Below, piece by piece: positions 34,497 through 42,804 of a DNA stretch of 64,000 nucleotides. Each line of letters opens with the position of its first letter. Within the stretch, counting starts at the first letter, position 1. Position numbers and translations under genes: made by a program. The notes beneath the pieces were generated by a model. The model was not told the DNA's origin. It ran no database searches and saw only the letters and a list, made by a program, of their open reading frames with translations. The stretch covers positions 248,001 through 312,000 of the forward strand of contig JAJZQX010000004.1 in assembly GCA_021806645.1 (NCBI GenBank). Reading direction: 5' to 3'. This DNA comes from Myxococcales bacterium. Its GTDB lineage: Bacteria; Myxococcota; Myxococcia; Myxococcales; Anaeromyxobacteraceae.

Positions 34497-35185
34497 GTCG
34501 GAACAGCGGCGGCACCAACCAGCGAGGAGACGCGCGCCACCCAGGTCTCCGGCGTGTTCCAGGAGATCGTGCCGCCAAACCCTCGACGGCAAGAACCTGT
34601 TGTGCGTCTCCCCATCGGTGAGCCCTATGGGGATCCCCAACGTCGGGAAGAGCGTCGTTCGGCGTGTTGACCGGCAAGTACCGTCACGGTCTCCACCTAC
34701 CCGGGGACGACCGTCGAGGTGGCCCGCAGGACCGCGAGCATGGAGGGTGGGCCCGGCAGGTGATGGACACGCCCGGGACCAACAACCTCACCGCCTTCGG
34801 CGCCGCCGCGTGGGCCTCGCTCCCCCTGGGCGACCAGCACAGATCAATGCGGCCATCGAGTCTGCGTCTCGCTTGAGCAAGACCAGCCGACCATTGACCT
34901 ACCAGAATCAGCGCATGGCGCCTAACGGGTCCATGCGCACCCAGGATTAGACACTCGTCGATCCGGCCGTGGTCGCAACATCCATTGTTTCGCACCGCTC
35001 GAGCCCGCCGATGGGCCCTCGCGCTGGGTGGCATTCCGGAGCATCACGTTCTTCGATTGGTCGGGGGCTCCCTGGTCGAGCCCGGCGGTATCTTGACGTG
35101 CATCAATGACGCGGAGTCGGCTGCTTGATACTTCGTCTCACGTGGCCCCAGCAAGGCACCCCAACTCGACCCCAAGGAGCCAACC
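34497..35185. other. Decayed region between merR and the outer-membrane gene
   Basis: No intact gene. It holds the feoB remnant (34627-34795) and otherwise low-quality sequence, with lower GC near 34880-35130. The right edge carries AAGGAGC (35173-35179), the ribosome binding site of the gene at 35186. Confidence 0.5.
34627..34795 (+). pseudogene. feoB-like GTPase fragment with frameshifts
   Basis: Three successive frames reassemble the start of a FeoB G-domain. IPNVGKSVV (near 34631-34657) is followed in a second frame by FGVLTGKY, then VTVSTYPGTTVEVARRTASM (from 34683), then in another frame VMDTPGTNNLT (from 34760). These are the G1, G2 and G3 regions of ferrous iron transporter FeoB. At least two frameshifts and the absence of the rest of the gene mark a dead relic. 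Confidence 0.75.
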
Positions 35186-36037
35186 TTGCACCGCCCGCCT
35201 CTCGCCCTCGCCCTCTTCCCCGCCCTGCTCTTGGCCGCCTCTCCGTCGCCCGCCTTCGCCGCCAACGGGCCTATCCAAGACAACAGTTTCCTCGTCGAGG
35301 AGGCCTACAACCAGGAACCCGGCGTCATCCAGCACATCAGCGCGTTCAACCGAGCGCCGCGGACCGGAGAGTGGGCTTACTCGTTCACCGAGGAATGGCC
35401 GGTCCTCGGGCAGACGCACCAGGCCAGCATCACGATCAACGCCGCCGGGCTGCGCTCGCCGAGCCGCTCGGGCCTTGGCGACGTTGCACTCAACTACCGA
35501 TGGCAGGCCGTCGGGGACGGCAATGCCACACTGGCCATCTCCCCCCGGGTGACCCTGCTCCTGCCCGGCTCGACTTCGACCCCGGGGCTCGGCAGCGGCG
35601 GATCCGGGCTTCAGCTGAACGTCCCCATGAGCGCCACCCTCTCCGAGCGGATCGTCTCCCACACCAACGTCGGCGGCACCTATGTTCCATCGGCGCCTGC
35701 CGCCGGTGGTGGGCATGGTCGGACGGCGACCATCTCCTTGGGCCAGAGCGTCATATGGCTCGCGCACCAGAACCTCAACTTCCTCGCTGAGGTGGTCTAC
35801 GCCTCCACGGAGCCCCCTGGTTCAGCCGGTACGGGCCGGGTGACGAGCCTGACGGTCAACCCGGGCCTGCGCGCGGCGGTGAACTTCCCGAACGGGCTCC
35901 AGATGGTACCTGGCGTGAGCCTGCCAATCGGCTTGGGTCCGAGCCGCGGTGAGCGGGCGGTCTTCTTCTACTTGAGCTTCGAGCATGCATTCAGACTTGC
36001 CGGCCCAGCGGACGAATCGCTCGCAGCCAACCGATGA
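35186..36037 (+). CDS. Outer-membrane beta-barrel protein of the phenol MetA-pathway type
   Basis: A 283-residue secreted protein. The TTG start follows AAGGAGC at proper spacing and begins a signal peptide (LALALFPALLLAASPSPAFA). The body is made of short amphipathic strands (ALNYRWQAVG, ATLAISPRVTLLLPGST, LFLAEVVYAS) ending in an aromatic strand (FFYLSFEHAFRL), consistent with a PF13557-like outer-membrane barrel. Such proteins often accompany heavy-metal RND clusters. A role in metal passage is inferred from position just upstream of czcI. Confidence 0.65.
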   Translation: MHRPPLALALFPALLLAASPSPAFAANGPIQDNSFLVEEAYNQEPGVIQHISAFNRAPRTGEWAYSFTEEWPVLGQTHQASITINAAGLRSPSRSGLGDVALNYRWQAVGDGNATLAISPRVTLLLPGSTSTPGLGSGGSGLQLNVPMSATLSERIVSHTNVGGTYVPSAPAAGGGHGRTATISLGQSVIWLAHQNLNFLAEVVYASTEPPGSAGTGRVTSLTVNPGLRAAVNFPNGLQMVPGVSLPIGLGPSRGERAVFFYLSFEHAFRLAGPADESLAANR

Positions 36038-36155
36038 TGCCGGCGTGCAACCACGCGAGCGATGAGGGTCCACGGCAGGGGGCGCCGGATCGGGGCGCCG
36101 CGACCTGATGGACCGCAGGTTCATGCCGGCCACCTCGATGCTGCCGTAGGCCGGC

Positions 36156-36184
36156 TTGCGCTCACAGCGCCCCGACGTTATGGT
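36156..36184 (+). promoter_or_regulatory. Sigma-70-like promoter of czc block 1
   Basis: TTGCGC (36156-36161), 17 bp, TATGGT (36179-36184). The proposed czcI start at 36195 is only 10 bases beyond the -10, implying a leaderless transcript. The same geometry precedes the second czcI copy. Confidence 0.5.
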
Positions 36185-36194
36185 CCCAGCGCGA

Positions 36195-36521
36195 ATGCGG
36201 CTCCTCTTGATCACGTGGCTGGCGGTGGGGTTGGCGCCCGGTCTCGGCGAAGTCGCCGAGACGATGGTGCACCTGACCACCTCCCAGCACCTTGCCCACT
36301 CGGACGCCGACCATGGCGATCTGGGCGATCAAGGGGACGAGCACGGGTGCGGTACCACCCAGCATCACTGCCGCTGCTGCGCCTCGCAAGTGGTGGCCGC
36401 GGCGGCGCCGGCCGAGGTGCTCGGCGTGACCTCCCGGTGCGGCGACCAGCCCACCTCCGCCGGCACCCTGGCGTCGCTCCACGAGCCGACGCCGCCGTAC
36501 CGCCCTCCCATCCTCGCGTAG
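36195..36521 (+). CDS. CzcI-like small metal-binding secreted protein
   Basis: A 108-residue protein with signal helix MRLLLITWLAVGLAPGLGE. A metal-binding centre follows: HSDADHGDLGDQGDEHGC, then HHCRCCASQ. The C-terminus ends in the Pro-rich TPPYRPPILA. CzcI-like proteins precede czcC in Cupriavidus and modulate the efflux system. The second copy, split by IS66, aligns over its whole length. The ATG at 36195 is preferred by comparison with the GTG start of that copy; an in-frame ATG at 36180 also exists. Confidence 0.7.
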   Translation: MRLLLITWLAVGLAPGLGEVAETMVHLTTSQHLAHSDADHGDLGDQGDEHGCGTTQHHCRCCASQVVAAAAPAEVLGVTSRCGDQPTSAGTLASLHEPTPPYRPPILA

Positions 36522-36564
36522 CGAACGTCGTCGAGGCCGCGCCGTCCTGGCGCGGTCTCCGTTT

Positions 36565-37947
36565 GCGTCGCGGCGTGCCGCGCTTCGCCTGGCTCGATGC
36601 CCGGCGCGGCGCCGCGCGCCGTTCTCCGCCGCCATTGAGGAGTGCCGATGTCACCTTCCCGCTTCTTCCTCCTGGCGCTGCTCGTGCTCCCAGCCGGGGC
36701 CCGTGCCGCGCCCACCCTCACGCTCGATCGCGCCCTGTCGCTCGCGCTCGACCAGAACCCCGGCCTCCTGGCCCTGCAGTCCGAGGTGGCCGCCTCGCGC
36801 GCCCGCCTCGAGGGCGCCTCCCTGCTGCTGCAGTCCAACCCGGAGCTGGAGGGCGCCGCCGGGCCCCGCTCCACGGCCGGCACCCGCGGCACCGACTTCT
36901 CCGTCACCCTCTCCCAGCGCCTCGAGCTCTTCGGCCAGCGCGCCGCGAGGTCGGACGCCTCCCGCGCCCTCCTCGGCTCGGCCGAGGCCCGCCTCGCCGG
37001 CCGCCGCGTCGAGGTCGCCGCCGAGGTCCGCGAGGGCTTCGGCCGCTGGCTCGGCGCCCGCCAGCGCGACCGCATCGCCGCCGAGGCCCTCGACCTCGCC
37101 CGGCAGGCCCTGGCCGCCGCCGAGACCCGCCAGGCCGCCGGCGCCGCCTCCCGCATCGAGGTCAACGCCGCCCGCGCCGTCCTCGGCCGCGCCGCCAGGG
37201 AGCGCTCCGCCGCCGCCCTCCGCCTCGCCTCCGCCAAGGCCGGCCTCCTCCTCCTCCTCGGCCTCGACCCCGCCGAGCCGGCCGAGCCGGAGGGCGACCT
37301 CGCCCTCGAAGCGCCCGGTCCCGTGGTCGCCACCGACACCCTGGTCCAGCAGGCCCTCGCCCTGCGTCCGGACCTCCAGGCCGCCCGCCTGGAGGTCGAC
37401 GCCGCCGCCGCCGAGCACCGCCTCGCCGGGCGCGAGGCCCTGCCGAACCCACGCCTCGGCGTCTCCTACGCCGAGGAGGGCGACCCGACCAACCCCGCCA
37501 GGATCACCCAGGCCATCCTCGCCTTCGACCTGCCCCTCTTCAACCGCAACCAGGCGGCCCGCGGCGTCGCCGCCGCCCGCCAGCAGCAGGCGGCCCGCGC
37601 CCTCGAGGCCCTCACCCGCTCGGTCCGCGCCGAGGTCGCCCTCGCCGCCAGCCGCCTCGCCTCCGCCCAGGCCGCCGCCCAGGCCTACGCCGGCGGCCTC
37701 CTCGCCGGCCTCGAGGAGAACATGCAGCTCGTCACCGAGGCCTACCGCGCCGGCAAGGTGGACTTCTTCCAGCTCCTCGTCATCCGCCGCGAGACCCTCG
37801 AAGCCAGGAACGGTTACGTCGACGCGCTCGAGGAGCTCCTGGCCGCCAAGGCCGGCCTCTCGCGCGCCATCGGGAGCATCCCATGAACAACGCACTCTGG
37901 CTCGCCGCCCTCTCCTCCTCCCTCCTCCTCGCCTGCGACCCAAAGCC
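36565..37947 (+). repeat. 1,383-bp direct repeat containing czcC (copy 1)
   Basis: The sequence is identical to 50063-51445 at a constant offset of 13,498 bp. It starts upstream of czcC and ends 65 bases into czcB. Flanking sequence diverges sharply on both sides. Confidence 0.9.
36648..37886 (+). CDS. czcC: Outer-membrane efflux channel of RND block 1
   Basis: A 412-residue TolC/CzcC-type protein with a signal peptide (FFLLALLVLPAGARA). The two OEP repeats are long coiled helices rich in Ala, Arg and Glu (LTLDRALSLALDQNPGLLALQSEVAASRARLEG; ALRPDLQAARLEVDAAAAEHRLAG). It forms the outer-membrane exit duct of the tripartite Czc pump. The ATG at 36648 follows GAGGAG; an upstream GTG is possible. 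It overlaps czcB (ATGA). The protein is identical to the copy at 50146. Confidence 0.93.
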   Translation: MSPSRFFLLALLVLPAGARAAPTLTLDRALSLALDQNPGLLALQSEVAASRARLEGASLLLQSNPELEGAAGPRSTAGTRGTDFSVTLSQRLELFGQRAARSDASRALLGSAEARLAGRRVEVAAEVREGFGRWLGARQRDRIAAEALDLARQALAAAETRQAAGAASRIEVNAARAVLGRAARERSAAALRLASAKAGLLLLLGLDPAEPAEPEGDLALEAPGPVVATDTLVQQALALRPDLQAARLEVDAAAAEHRLAGREALPNPRLGVSYAEEGDPTNPARITQAILAFDLPLFNRNQAARGVAAARQQQAARALEALTRSVRAEVALAASRLASAQAAAQAYAGGLLAGLEENMQLVTEAYRAGKVDFFQLLVIRRETLEARNGYVDALEELLAAKAGLSRAIGSIP

Positions 37948-39094
37948 CGCACCCAAGGCCGTCGCACCGGCGGCCCCGGACGCAACCGCCCCCGCGCCGG
38001 CCGCCGAGGGCGCGGCCGCCGCAGAGGGTACGAGGACGATTCAGCTCACCCCGGAACAGGTGCGCACGGCCGGGATCGCCACCGCGTTGGTGGAGACACG
38101 CACCGAGAGCGCCCCCATCCAGGCCACCGCGACCATCGAGCCAGCCGCCGATCGCCAGGCTCGCGTCGGGGCACGGGTCTCGGGCCGCATCTCATCGTTG
38201 CGGGCAAAGGTCGGCGATCAGGTGAGGGCCGGCCAGGCCCTGGCTTTCATCGACTCGCCGGAGCTCGGACGGGCGCGCGCCGACTTCCTGGCCGCCCTCG
38301 CCATGGCGAACTTGACCAGGGAGACGGCCGATCGGGAGAAGTCGCTCTTCGAGCGGAACATCAGCGCCGAGCGGGAGTGGCGGGAGGCGGAGGCGCAGGC
38401 GATCAAGGCGCGGGCCGACAAGGAGGCGGCGGAGAACCGGCTGCACGCCCTCGGCGTGACCGACGCCGAGCTCCCCGAAATGAAGGTCGACCAGCACCTG
38501 GGCTCGTCGATGGCCATCTCCTCGCCCATCGCTGGGGTGGTGGTCGAGGCCAGCGGGACCCTCGGCCAGATCGTCGAGCCGAAGGACACCATCTTCACCG
38601 TGATGGACCTCCGGAGCGTCTGGCTCCAGGTCGAGATCTACGAGCAGGACCTGGCCCAGGTCCGCGTCGGCCGGCGCGCCGTCGTGCACCTCAAGGCGGC
38701 GCCCGGCGAGGAGTTCTCCGGGGCCGTGGAGAGCGTCGGCGCCCTCGTCGACACGAAGTCGCGCACCGCCAGGGTGCGCATCGTGCTCGACAACGCGCGC
38801 GGCGTGCTCAAGCCGGGCATGTTCGCGACCGTCTCCATCCAGGGCACGTCCGGGGACCGCCGCCGCGGCCTGTTCGTCCCGTCCGCCGCGGTGCAGCGGC
38901 TGGGCGGCGGCCACGCGGTGTTCGTGGCGCGCGCCGAGAACGCCTTCGAGCCGCGCCCGGTCGAAGTGGCCCCGAGCGGGGGCGAGTGGATCGAGGTCGT
39001 CCGCGGCCTGGTGGCCGGGGAGCGGATCGTGACCAACGGCTCCTTCTCCCTCAAGTCCGAGCTCAAGAAGGACGAGCTGGGCGGGGAGGAGTAG
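37883..39094 (+). CDS. czcB: Periplasmic adaptor of RND block 1
   Basis: A 403-residue membrane-fusion lipoprotein (lipobox LLLAC). After an Ala/Pro linker it has the HlyD-type barrel-sandwich hybrid (GARVSGRISSLRAKVGDQVRAGQALAFIDSPELG), an alpha-hairpin (DFLAALAMANLTRETADREKSLFERN) and beta-barrel domains (GMFATVSIQG). It bridges the inner-membrane RND protein and CzcC. The first 25 residues are shared with the copy at 51381, after which they diverge. It lacks the His-rich N-terminal segment of that copy. Confidence 0.93.
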   Translation: MNNALWLAALSSSLLLACDPKPAPKAVAPAAPDATAPAPAAEGAAAAEGTRTIQLTPEQVRTAGIATALVETRTESAPIQATATIEPAADRQARVGARVSGRISSLRAKVGDQVRAGQALAFIDSPELGRARADFLAALAMANLTRETADREKSLFERNISAEREWREAEAQAIKARADKEAAENRLHALGVTDAELPEMKVDQHLGSSMAISSPIAGVVVEASGTLGQIVEPKDTIFTVMDLRSVWLQVEIYEQDLAQVRVGRRAVVHLKAAPGEEFSGAVESVGALVDTKSRTARVRIVLDNARGVLKPGMFATVSIQGTSGDRRRGLFVPSAAVQRLGGGHAVFVARAENAFEPRPVEVAPSGGEWIEVVRGLVAGERIVTNGSFSLKSELKKDELGGEE

Positions 39095-39098
39095 CCCC

Positions 39099-42000
39099 AT
39101 GATCGAACGGATCCTGGAGTGGTCGCTCAAGAACCGCTTCCTCGTCTTCCTCATGACCGGGCTCCTGGTGGTGGGCGGGCTCGCCGCGATGCGATCCCTG
39201 CCGATCGACGCCTCGCCCGACGTCACCAACGTCCAGGTGCAGGTCCTGACCTCGTCGCCGGCGCTCGGCCCCGAGGAGGTCGAGCGTTTCGTCACCACGC
39301 CCGTGGAGCTCGCCATGAGCGGCCTGCCGGGGCTCGAGGACGTGCGGTCGGTCTCCAAGTTCGGGCTCTCGTCGGTGACCCTGGTGTTCAAGGAGGGGAC
39401 GGACATCTACTTTGCCCGCCAACTCGTGAACGAGCGCCTTCAGGCGGCGCGAGAGTCCATTCCACCCGGATACGGTGAGCCAGAACTCGGGCCCATCACC
39501 ACCGGGCTCGGCGAGATCTTCCAGTTCGAGGTGCGCGGCGAGGGCAAGAGCCCGATGGAGCTCCGCACGATCCTGGAGTGGGAGATCGCGCCACGCCTTC
39601 GGCGCATCCCGGGCGTCATCGAGGTCAACTCCTTCGGCGGCGAGCTGAGGACGTACCAGGTCCAGGTCCGGCCCGATGACCTTGCCCGGCATGGCCTCGC
39701 GATCACCGACGTCTTCCAGGCGCTCGAACGCAACAACGCGAACGCGGGGGGCGCCTACCTCGAGAAGAACGGCGAGCAGTACGTGGTCAGGGGCGAGGGG
39801 CTCATCCAGTCCCTCGACGACATCCGGGACATCGTACTGTCGGCCGACCGGTCGGGAACACCCATCTACGTCCGGCAGGTCGCCGACGTCGCCTTCGCGC
39901 CGGTCGTCCGGCAGGGCGCCGTGACCCGAGACGGGCGAGGGGAGGCCGTGGCGGGCATCGTCATGATGCTCATGGGCGCGAACGCCCGCCAGGTGGTCGG
40001 CGACGTCAAGGAGGCCATGAAGTCGATGAAGCCGGCGCTCGCGAAGCTGGGCGTCGAGGCAGACCCCTTCTACGACCGGACCGAACTCGTCCAGAAGACC
40101 ATCAGCACCGTCGCGCGGAACCTGGTCGAGGGCGGGATTCTCGTCATCGTCATCCTCTTCCTCATGCTCCGCAACCTGCGGGCCGGCCTCATCGTCTCGT
40201 CGGTCATCCCCCTCTCGATGCTGGCGGCCTTCATCGGCATGCGATGGTTCGGGGTATCGGGCAACCTGATGTCACTCGGCGCCATCGACTTCGGACTCAT
40301 CGTCGACGGCAGCGTCATCGTCGTCGAAAACGCTGTGCGCATGGTCGCCGAGCGCTCCCACCAACTCGGTCGGCCGGTGACGACCGACGAGCGGAACGGG
40401 CTCGTGCTCCGAGCCAGTCGCGAGGTGCTCCGCTCGGCGACTTTCGGCGTTGCGATCATCGCGATCGTCTACCTCCCCATCCTCTCCCTCGTCGGCGTGG
40501 AGGGAAAGATGTTCCGACCGATGGCGCTGACCGTGCTCTTCGCGCTGGCGGGGGCGCTGGTCCTGGCCCTCACCTTCATCCCGGCGCTCGCCTCGGCGCT
40601 GCTCCCCGCGCGCATCTCGGAGAAGGAGAGCTTCATCGTCGCGGCGGCGCGGCGCGTCTACGAGCCGCTGCTGGGCCACGCCATCCATCGCCACAGGGTC
40701 ACCGTGGGCGTCGCGGTCGTGGCCCTCGCGGGCAGCCTGGCCATCGCCCCCTTCCTCGGCGCCGAGTTCGTTCCGCGGCTCGACGAGGGATCCATCGCCA
40801 TCCAGGCCTGGCGCCTGCCGAGCGTGTCGCTCGAGGAGTCGATCCGCCAGAGCACCGAGCTCGAGAGGGTCCTCAAGCGGTTCCCCGAGGTCACCACGGT
40901 GGTCTCCAAGACAGGGCGCGCCGAGATCGCAACCGACCCGATGGGGGTCGAGATCTCGGACGTCTTCGTGATGCTCAAGCCCAAGGACGACTGGTCGACT
41001 GCGCCGACCAGGGAGAAGCTCATCCAGGCCATCGACCAGGCGCTCAGGCAGAGCCTTCCCGGCACCATCTTCAGCTACTCCCAGCCCATCGAGCTCCGGG
41101 TGCAGGAGCTGATCGCCGGCGTGCGTTCCGACGTCGCGCTCAAGATCTACGGCGACGATCTCGACGGGCTGAAGCGCGTGGCGGACGGCGCCGTGTCGGT
41201 CCTCTCCAAGGTGCAGGGCGCCGCGGACGTGAAGGCCGAGCAGACCGCCGGCCTGCCGGTCCTCCGCATCGCCATCGACCGGCGCGCTATCGCCCGGCTC
41301 GGCATCAACGCCGCCGACGTCCTCGACGTGGTCAACGCGGTGGGTGGGCGAAGCGCCGGCGTCATCGTGGAGGGCCAACGGCGCTTCCCGCTCCAGGTCC
41401 GGTACGCTCCAGCCACCCGGGCCAGCCTCGAGGACCTCCAGCGGCTCAAGGTGCGGTCGCCGGCCGGGCAGCTCATCCCACTCTCGCAGCTCGCCGAGCT
41501 GCGGATCGAGGACGGTCCGGCCCAGGTCAGCCACGAGTCGGGCAGGCGCCGCATCTCGGTGGAGGCCAACGTCCGGGGCCGGGACCTGGCTGGCTTCGTG
41601 GCGGCCGCCGAGGAGGCGCTCCAGGGCTCCAACGTGATCCCCGCCGGGTACTTCACCGAGTGGGGAGGCCAGTTCCAGAACCTCCAGGAGGCGAGCCAGA
41701 GGCTCATGGTGGTGGTGCCGGTCTCGCTGGCGCTGATCTTCGTGATGCTCTTCCTGGCGCTCGGCTCCGCCAGGCTGGCCGCCCTCATCTACCTGAACGT
41801 CCCGTTCGCCGTCACCGGCGGCGTGGTCGCCCTCGCCCTGCGCGGGATGCCCCTCTCCATCTCGGCCGGCGTCGGCTTCATCGCGCTGTTCGGGGTCGCC
41901 GTCCTCAACGGGCTGGTGTTCGTGAGCTACGTGAAGCAGCGGCGGGACGAGGGGGCCACCGCGCTCGAGGCGGCGTTCGAGGCCGGCCGCGTGCGGCTCC

Positions 42001-42266
42001 GGCCCGTCCTCATGACGGCGCTGGTGGCGTCGCTCGGGTTCGTCCCCATGGCCTTCGCGTCGGGGGCCGGCGCCGAGGTCCAGAAGCCGCTCGCGACGGT
42101 GGTGCTCGGCGGGCTGGTGACGTCGACCCTGCTCACGCTGCTCGTGGTGCCGGCCGTCTATGGCTGGCTGTTCAAGAACGGCTCCGCGTCGCCCATGGCT
42201 GGGGTCGACGCGCAGCCGCATCCGCAGGCGCAACCCCAGGCCGCAACGAAGGAGGTGTCGTCGTGA
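39099..42266 (+). CDS. czcA: Heavy-metal RND pump of block 1
   Basis: A 1,055-residue proton-driven exporter with twelve transmembrane helices and two periplasmic loops. Helix 4 carries the HME signature DFGLIVDGSVIVVEN, which supports divalent cations (Zn, Co, Cd) rather than Cu/Ag. Other family segments are LPIDASPDVTNVQVQVLTSSP and GVAVLNGLVFVSYVK. The final 40 residues are a Pro/Gln/Ala tail. Its stop overlaps the GTG of the PII-like gene. Confidence 0.95.
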   Translation: MIERILEWSLKNRFLVFLMTGLLVVGGLAAMRSLPIDASPDVTNVQVQVLTSSPALGPEEVERFVTTPVELAMSGLPGLEDVRSVSKFGLSSVTLVFKEGTDIYFARQLVNERLQAARESIPPGYGEPELGPITTGLGEIFQFEVRGEGKSPMELRTILEWEIAPRLRRIPGVIEVNSFGGELRTYQVQVRPDDLARHGLAITDVFQALERNNANAGGAYLEKNGEQYVVRGEGLIQSLDDIRDIVLSADRSGTPIYVRQVADVAFAPVVRQGAVTRDGRGEAVAGIVMMLMGANARQVVGDVKEAMKSMKPALAKLGVEADPFYDRTELVQKTISTVARNLVEGGILVIVILFLMLRNLRAGLIVSSVIPLSMLAAFIGMRWFGVSGNLMSLGAIDFGLIVDGSVIVVENAVRMVAERSHQLGRPVTTDERNGLVLRASREVLRSATFGVAIIAIVYLPILSLVGVEGKMFRPMALTVLFALAGALVLALTFIPALASALLPARISEKESFIVAAARRVYEPLLGHAIHRHRVTVGVAVVALAGSLAIAPFLGAEFVPRLDEGSIAIQAWRLPSVSLEESIRQSTELERVLKRFPEVTTVVSKTGRAEIATDPMGVEISDVFVMLKPKDDWSTAPTREKLIQAIDQALRQSLPGTIFSYSQPIELRVQELIAGVRSDVALKIYGDDLDGLKRVADGAVSVLSKVQGAADVKAEQTAGLPVLRIAIDRRAIARLGINAADVLDVVNAVGGRSAGVIVEGQRRFPLQVRYAPATRASLEDLQRLKVRSPAGQLIPLSQLAELRIEDGPAQVSHESGRRRISVEANVRGRDLAGFVAAAEEALQGSNVIPAGYFTEWGGQFQNLQEASQRLMVVVPVSLALIFVMLFLALGSARLAALIYLNVPFAVTGGVVALALRGMPLSISAGVGFIALFGVAVLNGLVFVSYVKQRRDEGATALEAAFEAGRVRLRPVLMTALVASLGFVPMAFASGAGAEVQKPLATVVLGGLVTSTLLTLLVVPAVYGWLFKNGSASPMAGVDAQPHPQAQPQAATKEVSS

Positions 42267-42607
42267 AGGAGATCAAGGCGTACGTCCGTTCCGCGATGGC
42301 GAACCACGTGGTCGATGCGCTGGCGTCGGAGCCCGGGCTCCACTTCTCCGTGCTGGAGGTGAAGGGGATCTCCCCCGGCTTACCGGCCGGGACCTACGAC
42401 TACTCGGTCGTGCTCGGCGAGTCCTTCGAGCGCATGCTGAAGTTCGAGGTGGTGTGCCGCGACGAGAACACCGCCCGGATCGCCGAGCTCATCCGCCGGG
42501 CGGCGAACTCCGGCCGGGCCGGCGATGGGATTGTCTTCATCGCCGAGGTCGAGGAGGCCATCCGGATCAGCACCGGGCGCCGCGGTGACGATGCGCTGCC
42601 CGAGTGA
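42263..42607 (+). CDS. PII-like protein linked to RND block 1
   Basis: A 114-residue GlnB/PII-fold protein: MKEIKAYVRSAMANHVVDAL is the first strand-helix, and GDGIVFIAEVEEAIRISTGRRG the C-terminal strand-helix of PII proteins. The T-loop (GISPGLPAGTYDYSVVLGESF) lacks the canonical uridylylation Tyr context. PII-like proteins encoded with metal RND pumps (PII-NG group) are known from bioinformatics. It is translationally coupled to czcA, so it likely senses metal or nucleotide state and modulates the pump; this is inferred. Confidence 0.83.
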   Translation: MKEIKAYVRSAMANHVVDALASEPGLHFSVLEVKGISPGLPAGTYDYSVVLGESFERMLKFEVVCRDENTARIAELIRRAANSGRAGDGIVFIAEVEEAIRISTGRRGDDALPE

Positions 42608-42804
42608 TCGATGCTCAACAGGGACGGTATCGAGCTCGGGCCGGGCGAACGCTCTTCTCCGAGAGGACCTTCGGCTCGTCCTGGTGCTGGCCGCCGCCGT
42701 GCATACGTCCGCGCATCCGAAAGAGCATCCGCTGCCTTCCTTGGGTGCCGGGCCCAATCGCCCATGGGATGTGGGGGAGGAGTGCTGATTGGAATGGGAC
42801 CAGC

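Noticed and set aside
36703-39102. Long open frames (about 800 and 1,000 codons) over czcC and czcB
   Set aside because: They are Ser/Pro/Arg-rich translations of czcC in the wrong frame; only the OEP and HlyD frames have family motifs.
42263-42607. CutA-type copper protein for the block 1 PII-like gene
   Set aside because: Size fits, but the strand/helix motifs and position match the PII-like proteins coupled to czcA; CutA signature residues were not seen.
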